Shown here in pieces: positions 1 through 7,696 of a stretch of 64,000 bases of DNA (position 1 is the first letter of the stretch; the number at the start of each line of letters is the position of its first letter). The notes under the pieces were generated by a model. That model did no database searches. It worked only from the letters and a program-made list of their open reading frames with translations, and had not been told where the DNA came from. The stretch comes from Tenebrio molitor (taxonomy: Eukaryota; Arthropoda; Insecta; Coleoptera; Tenebrionidae). A program made the position numbers and the translations under genes. Where the stretch lies: contig NC_091047.1 of NCBI RefSeq assembly GCF_963966145.1, forward strand, positions 25,048,001 through 25,112,000, given 5' to 3'.

Positions 1-595
1 CATCATTGCATTAAAATTTGCGATTGGACTTCGTAAACTAGCTGCTATGATATTTGAAATTATTATTTCACGGGCCGTGGGTAATGAACCCTGTTATCTA
101 ATAAAAAACGCTTTAATAATTACAGTATTATAATATAAGAGAAATAGAAAAAAAAATGTTAAACCTTAATCTTTATTGCTATTGGTAACTGTAAAACTAC
201 TTACTTTTAAGTAAAATCCAACATTCTTGTTAGGGATCGTTGTTTCAAGAGACCTCTAAATTATAAACCAACATATACCTGTCATGGTTTTATAGTAAGA
301 TTGACCATTTTTCGTAAAACGTGTCCGCTTATTATAATTTTACAGCAAATGCACAAAATATTGGTCTATTTCACGATTATAGCATTATACGGATAGTGGC
401 CTTACTTCGTAAAGAAGTCTAATTTCTTAACCTAAAAAATGTATTGATAGTTTTTTTTTAATTAAATCTGCAGCTTCAGTTGACGATTTTTAATTTCCTA
501 GGTACTTGAGAGAGATTAAATGTGTTGCATAATAAAGAAAACTCGGTGAAAACGGACTGAACAAGTACAAATATTTTAAAGTTGAAGCATTTGGA
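1..595. other. AT-rich sequence without a recognised gene
   Basis: I see no coding exon, RNA gene or clear terminal repeats here. The base composition is the same as the other intergenic stretches of the window. Confidence 0.5.
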
Positions 596-895
596 AATAG
601 TAATTTATTTGACGAGTTTGTGTGTAAATTGGGCCTTTTTTGGCACGCGTGGGCCATTTTAAAACGCGAGTGAAACGAACGTTTTAAAGGTCCACGAGTG
701 CCAAAAAAGGCCCAATTTACACACGAACGAGTTGAATACAACATTTTTTTGTTCGACGAGGCCCTTAAAGGCTCCAAATCGCTTAAAACCTTTAAAATTA
801 GCTTGACGTTTCGTTTTGACAAGTTATGACATTTATCAAAATCCGTTCACATAGGAGAAAATTCTCAAATTTTGACAGTGTCGAACAAAAAACAA
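596..895. repeat. Foldback repeat family F1, copy 1
   Basis: Two arms near 614-650 and 693-735 are inverted copies of each other (core AAATTGGGCCTTTTTTGGCAC). They are followed by a non-palindromic tail with the words TTGTTCGACGA and GCTCCAAATCGCTTAAAA, running to about 895. The same arms and tail recur at 29181-29446, and the tail at 63018-63222. The open frame on the minus strand across 490-822 is a by-product of the repeat, because the same peptide appears at the 29-kb copy. Confidence 0.75.
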
Positions 896-925
896 ATTAA
901 ATTGGTTTTTATATTTCTTTTGTAA

Positions 926-1133
926 AATATCTGGTGTTCATTTAAATTTATTCTCAAAATAGGCGTTGAAGAGTCGATTGTGAACGCAGCACGGATTACA
1001 GATCACGGATCAGCTCTTTAAATCTAACCTCACTTTTTGTGTTGTGTGTGTTTTTACTCTGCAGACGGACTTGTGGCACGTTCATAATCGACTCTTCAAC
1101 GCCAACTTTGATGAACACCCGATATATTTCTCA
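926..1133. repeat. MITE-like foldback family F3, copy 1
   Basis: GGCGTTGAAGAGTCGATTG at 962 is inverted at 1079-1103, and the arms extend outward through GGTGTTCAT/ATGAACACC. The centre holds GATCACGGATCAGC. The same arms and centre occur at 24958-25136, and half a copy at 62003-62090. Confidence 0.75.
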
Positions 1134-1848
1134 ACTGTGTTTTCGATAATAATATAACAAGACCTTGTTTTTTAATAGGATACATTTTTTTATTTCACAA
1201 AAAATTTTGGTGATAAATTTACGAATTTGAATTGGACATTTTTCTTCTGATTCTGAATCTTTGAAGAAAAATGTTCAATTCAATGAGTAAATTTATCAAA
1301 CACAAAAAGTTTGAGTAGATAAATTTAAAAAATTATCCGATCGAAAAAACAAGGTCGAGTTATATTTGTTGATTATTTCCAGAACAAAAAAAACAACAAA
1401 CAACGACAATATCTTATTATTTATCAACGAAGAAGTCATTTTCATTAAATTATAAAATGAACTGTTTAATGTGACAAGAGGAAAGAAAAATTTTAATCAC
1501 TGACAAGAGGAACCGAATTTTTATCCGAGATAAACAAAAATGATTGGTTCAAAAGTCAAATTGTCATTGGACCATTGTCTGTGTTGCTATAGTGATGGAA
1601 ATAATCTACGTAAAAACTAAATAAAAAACAACTAAAATTAACGATCTGATATAATGTTATAATATAACTAGAGTAATTGTAATTAAACATGTTCACTATA
1701 AGTGGTGCAAATAACACACATTTTTCATGACATAAGTAATAGGATTACTTATCGCAGTGACAGATAAGTCATTTGCACCACAATGGTTTTTTGATTTTTG
1801 AACAGCATTTACTAAAGGATGTTTTTCCATAAATAAAGTAATAGTTAG
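1134..1848. other. AT-rich sequence without a recognised gene
   Basis: There is no supported exon. A loose inverted pair at about 1222-1250 and 1260-1290 (TTGAATTGGACATTTTTCTTC type) looks like a small decayed foldback. Confidence 0.4.
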
Positions 1849-2003
1849 GTATTTATGCAACGAGTTTCTGTGTAAATTGGGCTTTTCTAATTGCCCGAGG
1901 GACAAGATTAAAAGACGAGCGTAGCGAGGGTTTTAAGGCCTTGAGGGCAATTAGAAAAGCCCAATTTACCCAGAAACGAGTTGCATACAAAATTTTATTG
2001 TTT
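1849..2003. repeat. Foldback repeat with GAGCGTAGCGAG centre
   Basis: The arm near 1858-1900 (CAACGAGTTTCTGTGTAAATT...) is repeated in inverted form near 1944-1985. Between the arms lies GACGAGCGTAGCGAGGG. Just beyond the right arm is GCATACAAAATTTTATTGTTT, a tail wording shared with the F1 foldback and with the foldback next to the recombinase gene. Confidence 0.7.
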
Positions 2004-2234
2004 GAAACGACGTCTCTGAAGCTTCCAAATCTTTAAAAAATGGTTTCGCATTTACTTTTGACAGTTTTGACAAATTTTTCAAGACCTGTCAGAAATGTAA
2101 CGTTGAATGTGTTGTCTAGGGGTGACGGTTCGTTATGTGCCCATTTTGCTTTAGAGCAGTTAGGAGGCAGTTTACAAAGGAGAAAAATGAGAATTTATGA
2201 CAGTTGAAAACAATAATAGTTATTTATGCATTAA

Positions 2235-2350
2235 GAGCATAATTTTGCATTTTGCTGCTCGCATCGTCATATTGATGCCAGAGGCGCTAGCCGAGGGCAT
2301 TAAGACGATAAGAGCAGCAAAATGCAATTTATGCTCGTAATGCATACAAA
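2235..2350. repeat. Foldback at the left edge of the recombinase element
   Basis: TTTTGCATTTTGCTGCTC near 2251 is inverted as GAGCAGCAAAATGCA near 2310. The centre contains GAGGCGCTAGCCGAGGGC. It lies directly before the 15-bp inverted repeat at 2351 that brackets the tyrosine recombinase gene. Confidence 0.65.
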
Positions 2351-3751
2351 ATTTTATGCGCTGCCCTCAAAAACTGAAAAAACCAACACAAAAATTTCCT
2401 TGGTATTAATTTAAACAAAGTAGCCAAAGATTGATAATTTTTCCAAACTACCGTAACTACGAAATTTTGTAAACAAGTGGCAGACATCTGCTTTTGTGTG
2501 CAAAAGATTTTTCAATTTAGCTGAAAATGGTAAGAAGACTACACAGTACACTGAAGATGTTTGTCTCGCTTACTTTTTTGAAAAATCCAACAACTACAAG
2601 TCTTCGAGTTTGTGGAGTTTTTACTCTATGTTAAGAAGCACCTTGCTAGTAAGAAATGGAATAGACATCAGCAAATACTTAAAACTTCAAGCATATTTAA
2701 AGCGACAATGTGATACTTACAAACCTAAAAAGTCAAAAGTCCTTTCAAAAAGCGAAATTGACAAATTTATTACGGAAGCACCAGATGATACGTATTTAAT
2801 GATCAAGGTAAATTACTTTGTTGCTTTTATATTTCAATAGTTAATTTGTAATTATTCTAGGTTGCTGTAATCGTAGGAATTGCCGGTGCTTGCAGATCGC
2901 AAGAGTTGTGCTTTTTAACAACAAAAGAAATTGAGGATTTGGGCTCTGCGATACTGATAAGACTAACTGAAACGAAAACAAAAGTATCAAGACGGTTTAC
3001 TATAATACAAAATGAGCAAAATTTCTTAGGACTTTTCCGCAAGTACTTTGTTTTGCGGCCTCCACATACTAAACATAATCGATTCTTCATTTTTTACAAA
3101 AATGGGAAATGTTCCACGCAACCCGTAGGCAGAAATATGTTTGGAAACATTCCATCAAAAGTAGCAACATATTTGAACCTTCCCGACCCCAAATCTTATA
3201 CCGGACATTGTTTGCGTCGCAGTTCCGCTACTTTACTTGCAGATTCTGGTGGAGATATTACAGACTTAAAACGTCACGGAGGTTGGCGTTCTGGTACAAT
3301 CGCAGAAGGATATATAGAAGATAATATTCAAAACAAGCTCAAGATAGCCGAAAAAATTCAAGGGAAACGTCAACATGAAAAAACAGTAGTCCCATCAACA
3401 TCCAGTGCTTTTTCAAATGACTACCCTGAAGAACCGGAGGATAAGAAAAGTAAAGGAGTTTCCATTCTTCAGACAAATGCGGAGTTGAACATTCAAAATC
3501 GACAGAATCAAATATTTTCAGAAAAAATCAATTTACCTTCGATTGTAATTAATAGTTGTAACAATGCTAAAGTAGAAGTAAATTTTTCGTTTAATTAAAT
3601 TGTTACTTTATTAAGAAATACGCAATTTCATGTAATAGAATTTTCTTTAGAGCATAAAAATTACGCCAATGCTTTAGAGCAATAAATTACCCTTTTATGC
3701 ACTCTAATGAGGTAAATAAAACGGCCAAAATTGCTTGGCAGCGCATAAAAT
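2351..3751. mobile_element. Crypton-like element bracketed by 15-bp inverted repeats
   Basis: ATTTTATGCGCTGCC at 2351-2365 is exactly inverted at 3737-3751, and the recombinase gene lies between. Known Cryptons move with a tyrosine recombinase and usually lack long terminal inverted repeats. The repeats may therefore be true ends, recombination sites, or part of a wider foldback; I cannot define a target duplication. The stretch 3599-3736 is AT-rich 3' sequence with several AATAAA words. Confidence 0.5.
2496..3598 (+). CDS. Crypton-like tyrosine recombinase, two exons
   Basis: Exon 1 (to 2808) and exon 2 (2861 to the stop at 3598) join across a 52-bp intron (GTAAAT...TTCTAG). The N-terminal part looks like the core-binding fold of phage-integrase-like proteins (SSSLWSFYSMLRSTL, YLKRQCDTYKPKKS). 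Exon 2 holds the catalytic set: Arg in GACRSQEL, HxxR in GHCLRR, the HGGW box, and the tyrosine nucleophile in EGYIEDN. It should cut and rejoin DNA through a 3'-phosphotyrosine link. Both exons are free of stops, so loss of function, if any, is recent. No ATG precedes the conserved region: the frame opens at GTG 2496 and an upstream exon is probably missing or unrecognised. Related fragments lie on the minus strand at 37601-39530. The family call is firm; activity is unknown. Confidence 0.75.
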
Positions 3752-3934
3752 AATCTTATCTCTAACAGAGTAAAATGCATTGTTTTAAATTTTATTATGA
3801 GAGATTATTTGTATAAATAAAAATACATTCGTCAAACTAAAACTAACTCCTTATCATGTCACTTTGGTTCTTCCACATTGTTCTCTACTGTTAACTTTGT
3901 ATGTAAATGATGACTTGAATTATCTCAAAACGTT

Positions 3935-3942
3935 TATAAATA
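3935..3942 (+). promoter_or_regulatory. TATA box of CHK kinase 1
   Basis: TATAAATA lies 38 bp upstream of the ATG at 3980. Identical boxes precede kinase 2 (15949) and kinase 3 (41550), suggesting a shared core promoter. Confidence 0.6.
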
Positions 3943-4750
3943 ACCCACAACCAGCAGGAAGTTTTATTTTGAAAGAAAAATGAACCCCTCAGTAAATTTA
4001 ACAAACAGTGAAAACGAAATAAAAGTGTGGTTGGAAAAGGTTGTTGAAGATGTAACAAACATTTCTGTTGAGATTGTAGGAAATTCAGAAAAAGGTGATG
4101 GCTTCTTGGGAGACATAATTTTCGTACACGTCACGGGAATTGGACGAGATGGGTCAGTAGAAAAATATAACCTAGTCCTTAAATGTAGTAAAAACAGTGA
4201 AATGTTGAGAGAAAAGATGTCAATGAAAAACGTATTTATAAATGAAATTTGCTTTTATAACACAACTTTGCCTACTTTTATCCGTTTTCAAAATGAGCGA
4301 GGTGTCGAACCACCATTTGATAGTGTGCCAAAATGTTATGGCACTTTTATTGGCGACAATAAGGAAATTATCGTACTAGAGAATCTAAAAAAGAGTGGCT
4401 ATGCCCTATGGGACAAAAAAATTCCAATGACTAGGAAGCACATAAACATGGTTGTTGAAGCATATGGAAAGTTTCACGCCATTTCTGTCGCCATGAAGGA
4501 CCAAGAACCCGAAAAATATCAACAGTTTGTAACGAAGTTACTTAGGAAACGCTCCCGGTGGCGGAAAAATTCCGTTCTTTCTCCGAGCCGGGCCAGAAAA
4601 TTAGCGCGGAGCCGGCTACCTCAACCGTGTCCACCGAATCCGCCCCGGAACCCGTGTTTCTTCCGGCCGACAATACCCGGACTTCGCGCTGAACAGAGCT
4701 CCCCCACCGCCACAGCCGCGAGTCAACGGCCGCGCGCAGCCATCGAGGCA

Positions 4751-4757
4751 ATAAAAG
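4751..4757 (+). promoter_or_regulatory. LTR TATA-like box
   Basis: ATAAAAG lies about 225 bp into the LTR. Transcription would begin near 4780, which fits the polyadenylation signal about 650 bp downstream and a long R region. The equivalent site in the 3' LTR is 11032-11038. Confidence 0.5.
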
Positions 4758-4906
4758 GCCCGCGCAGAGCCTGCAGAGGGCATTCCGATTCCGGCCCGAT
4801 TTCCGATTCCAATTCCATTCCGAGCACCTCCCGACTCCTAGCACCAGCTCCGAACCGGCTCCCAATACACCTCCGACTCCGCTTCCGACCCCCCGACTTC
4901 CGACCC

Positions 4907-5191
4907 GTTCGCTCCCCTAGTGAGCGAACCAGGTCATCCCCTGTTTCCGGCCCGTTCGCTCCCCTAGTGAGCGAACCAGGTCATCCCGCTCATCCTGTGT
5001 TTCCGGCCCGTTCGCTCCCCTAGTGAGCGAACCAGGTCATCCCCTGTTTCCGGCCCGTTCGCTCCCCTAGTGAGCGAACCAGGTCATCCCGCTCATCCCC
5101 TGTTTCCGGCCCGTTCGCTCCCCTAGTGAGCGAACCAGGTCATCCCGCTCATCCCTTGTCTCCGGCCCGTTCGCTCCCCTAGTGAGCGAAC
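4907..5191 (+). repeat. Six-copy hairpin minisatellite inside the LTR
   Basis: GTTCGCTC-CCCTAGT-GAGCGAAC occurs six times, separated by two spacer types (with or without GCTCATCC). Each copy is a perfect 8-bp stem with a 7-base loop. The array is repeated at 11188-11472 in the other LTR. Confidence 0.9.
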
Positions 5192-5435
5192 CAGGCCTCC
5201 CCCCAATTCCCCCCCCCCGGATCCCGTCACACCCCCGCAGCCCCGTCACACCCCGACCGGTCCTCTCGCTACGCCGCCAAGAGGAAGCACGCCGCCAAGA
5301 GGAAGTTCCAGGGCCGACCGACGTAAGTACGAACACCCTCTTATCTTCCTTGCCGCCGAGGACATCCCCCAGGTCACGGGCACCATCCCCGGAGGATCTC
5401 GCCTTCACCAAGTGGTCCCCCTTGTACATAGTGTA

Positions 5436-5441
5436 AATAAA
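5436..5441 (+). terminator. LTR polyadenylation signal
   Basis: AATAAA is followed within 20 bp by GTTTGTTTGTTTG, a typical GU-rich downstream element. The functional 3' copy is at 11714-11719. Confidence 0.65.
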
Positions 5442-5652
5442 GGTTTTGCGACGACTGTTTGTTTGTTTGTTTCCCCCCTTACCCCACGCCCTGACAGCCG
5501 ACCCCTGGACACCGTCACTCCGCAGAGCTACCCCGGCCGTGTGGCGTCCCACCACAGCCGAAAAAAGGGACTGGCGCTCGAGGCATACCGCGACCGACCG
5601 GCGTCAAATTGCATCCCGTGACGTCACCACCGGAAGTGATCGTCACATAATT

Positions 5653-5670
5653 TGGCGCCCGAGCAGGGAC
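5653..5670 (+). other. Primer binding site, tRNA-Lys type
   Basis: TGGCGCCCGAGCAGGGAC starts 5 bases after the LTR end. It differs by one base from the well-known site complementary to the 3' end of tRNA-Lys3. Confidence 0.8.
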
Positions 5671-5698
5671 CGCTGTCAGGAACCGGGTAAGAGGAAAA

Positions 5699-6430
5699 GC
5701 GCCGCCCGTACGGACCCTCCGACGAGATTATCGCCGCCGGTAATCCCCGGAGTCTGTCCGCCGACCGACGATCCGGATTTCCGGAGTGGAGTGACCGCCG
5801 CCGGTCACCCCGGACCCGATCAGCTTGCTTAGCGCCGCCCGCACGGATTTCTCCGGCGAGATTATCGCCGCCGGTAATCTCCGGAGTCAGTCCTCCGACC
5901 GACGATCCGGATTTCCGGAGTGGAGTGACCGCCGCCGGTCACCCCGGACCCGATCAGCTTGCTTAGCGCCGCCCGCACGGATTTCTCCGGCGAGATTATC
6001 GCCGCCGGTAATCTCCGGAGTCAGTCCTCCGACCGACGATCCGGATTTCCGGAGTGGAGGGACCGCCGCCGGTCACCCCGGACCCGATCAGCTTGCTTAG
6101 CGCCGCCCGCACGGATTTCTCCGGCGAGATTATCACCGCCGGTAATCTCCGGAGTTTGTCCTCCGACCGACGATCCGGATTTCCGGAGTGGAGTGACCGC
6201 CGCCGGTCACCCCGGACCCGATCAGCTTGCTTAGCGCCGCCCGCACGGATTTCTCCGGCGAGATTATCGCCGCCGGTAATCTCCGGAGTCAGTCCTCCGA
6301 CCGACGATCCGGATTTCCGGAGTGGAGTGACCGCCGCCGGTCACCCCGGACCCGATCGGCCTGCTTAGCGCCTGTGCGGATTTCTTTTCCGGAGTGGAGT
6401 GATCGCCGCCGATCACCCCGGAAGAATCCG
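5699..6430 (+). repeat. 134-bp tandem repeat in the retrotransposon leader
   Basis: Units starting GCGCCGCCCG begin at 5699, 5832, 5966, 6100 and 6234, with a shortened unit at 6368. The middle units are nearly identical. Overlapping open frames here are repeats of one peptide and start at no consistent ATG, so I regard the array as untranslated leader. Confidence 0.88.
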
Positions 6431-6509
6431 AGCGTCTCCTAATTTACGCTTAGCCGTGCGCTGCGAAATCGCAAAGCATTTTCTAGGTAAAAAACGAGCG
6501 CTAGGAATC

Positions 6510-7682
6510 ATGGCACCGACCAAGCCGACAGGACCCGCTGGGAAGACCGAGACAGCACCCCTGAACCCGGATCCGACTCCGGGAACCGGAGCCGGCCCAC
6601 AGTCGCAGACCCCGGAGCGAGACGAGCCCGTTTCATGGGTCTACAAACTGAACAAGGAGGCCCTCACCGCAATGCTTTCCGGACTCGGCCTGGAAGCCAC
6701 CGGAACGGTCGATGAATTGAGGCGACGTTTGACCAAGTTTCTCCGAGACCGTGCAGCCGAGACAGTTGTGCCCACTGAAGAACCTGCTACAAGTGCACCA
6801 GTGCCAAACTCAGTGCCCGTGCCCGTGCCCAGTGTTCCAGTGCAGACACAAGTGCTCGCGACTAGTGCTCCAGTGTCGACTCCGGAACGGTCATCCCGGC
6901 CAGTGAGAGTGCAGGACTGGAGAGTGACTTTCAACGGCAAGGGGGACCCGGTTGCCTTCCTCGAAAGGGTCGAAGAGTTGTGCGAGTCCGACGGCGTTGA
7001 CGCCGACCTGTTGCTGCCCCACCTACCCGGACTCCTGCAGGGTGAAGCTGCTGCCTGGTGCCGGAACAACCGACAGCGGTGGTGTGACTGGAATGGGTTC
7101 GTAACAGACTTTCGATTATTTTACTTTCCGGTAAGCTACCAGGAAGACCTGGAGGTGGAGATCAGCCGCCGCCTCCAGCGACCGACCGAGCCGGTGACGA
7201 CGTACCTGACCGAGCTCCAGACACTGCTGAGACGCCATGGCAGCCTCCGACCGGAGCAGCAACTGTCATGGATGTATCGCAACCTCCTTCCGGAGTACAG
7301 ACTGTACCTCAAGCGATCTGAACTCACCGACGCCGCTACGCTGCTGCGCTCAGTCCGGGAACTGGAAACCCTGCTCCGGGAACAGACACGGCCCACCGGA
7401 AGGGCAGACAAGCAAGCCGCCCCCGCAGAAGTGCCGACCAGCCGGCCGACTCCTCGGCCAACCCCACCGGAACGAGCCGCCGCCCCAAAGAACTCCACCG
7501 CTCAACCGACCCCAGGACAGCAGCCCTCCACCCCCCTGTGCTGGCGGTGTGGACAGTCAGGACATTTCCGTCACGAGTGCACCGGGCCCGTGAAGATCTT
7601 CTGCTCCCGCTGCCGAGCGGAAGGGGTCATGTCAAAGGACTGCCCGTGTCAGTCGGGAAACGCCCGAGGCTCTGCACCCTAG
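6510..7682 (+). CDS. gag: Retrotransposon Gag
   Basis: It is 390 aa from ATG 6510. I preferred this over the upstream in-frame ATG at 6399, which lies in the leader repeats. A Retrotrans_gag-type capsid region covers about residues 145-290 (VAFLERVEEL, LQGEAAAWCRNN, YRNLLPEY), followed by a proline-rich linker. A CCHC knuckle (CWRCGQSGHFRHEC) lies near residue 350, with a second, irregular Cys cluster after it. Gag would form the particle and bind the element RNA. Pol lies in the -1 frame and is joined by a frameshift signal at 7655. Confidence 0.88.
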   Translation: MAPTKPTGPAGKTETAPLNPDPTPGTGAGPQSQTPERDEPVSWVYKLNKEALTAMLSGLGLEATGTVDELRRRLTKFLRDRAAETVVPTEEPATSAPVPNSVPVPVPSVPVQTQVLATSAPVSTPERSSRPVRVQDWRVTFNGKGDPVAFLERVEELCESDGVDADLLLPHLPGLLQGEAAAWCRNNRQRWCDWNGFVTDFRLFYFPVSYQEDLEVEISRRLQRPTEPVTTYLTELQTLLRRHGSLRPEQQLSWMYRNLLPEYRLYLKRSELTDAATLLRSVRELETLLREQTRPTGRADKQAAPAEVPTSRPTPRPTPPERAAAPKNSTAQPTPGQQPSTPLCWRCGQSGHFRHECTGPVKIFCSRCRAEGVMSKDCPCQSGNARGSAP

Positions 7683-7696
7683 GGGAGCCAGTGCAG
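7655..7696 (+). promoter_or_regulatory. -1 ribosomal frameshift signal with predicted pseudoknot
   Basis: GGGAAAC (7655-7661) sits in the correct phase (G GGA AAC in the gag frame). After a 6-base spacer, GGCTC (7668-7672) can pair with GAGCC (7685-7689) and CTGCAC (7672-7677) with GTGCAG (7691-7696). The strand order is that of an H-type pseudoknot, although C7672 cannot pair in both stems at once. The signal lies 21 bases before the gag stop, where Pol must be entered. Confidence 0.75.

Larger units (their letters stand above)
4528..5647 (+). repeat. 5' LTR (1120 bp)
   Basis: It begins TGTAACG and ends TCGTCACA. A TATA-like ATAAAAG lies at 4751-4757, a six-copy hairpin array at 4907-5191, and AATAAA at 5436-5441, followed by a GTTT-rich downstream element. 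Compared with the 3' LTR I see T for C at 4684 and small length differences in the poly-C runs near 5197-5219. Confidence 0.92.

Noticed and set aside
490..822. 110-codon minus-strand open frame
   Set aside because: It lies within the F1 foldback and recurs as a near-copy at 29180-29377, so it is a product of repeat sequence rather than a gene.
5067..5555. Minus-strand 162-codon frame in the LTR, and its twin at 11348-11833
   Set aside because: It runs antisense through the hairpin minisatellite of the LTR and is open because of the repeated GC-rich units.
5825..6442. Overlapping plus-strand frames in the leader
   Set aside because: They repeat one peptide with the 134-bp array and do not connect to gag in a consistent way.
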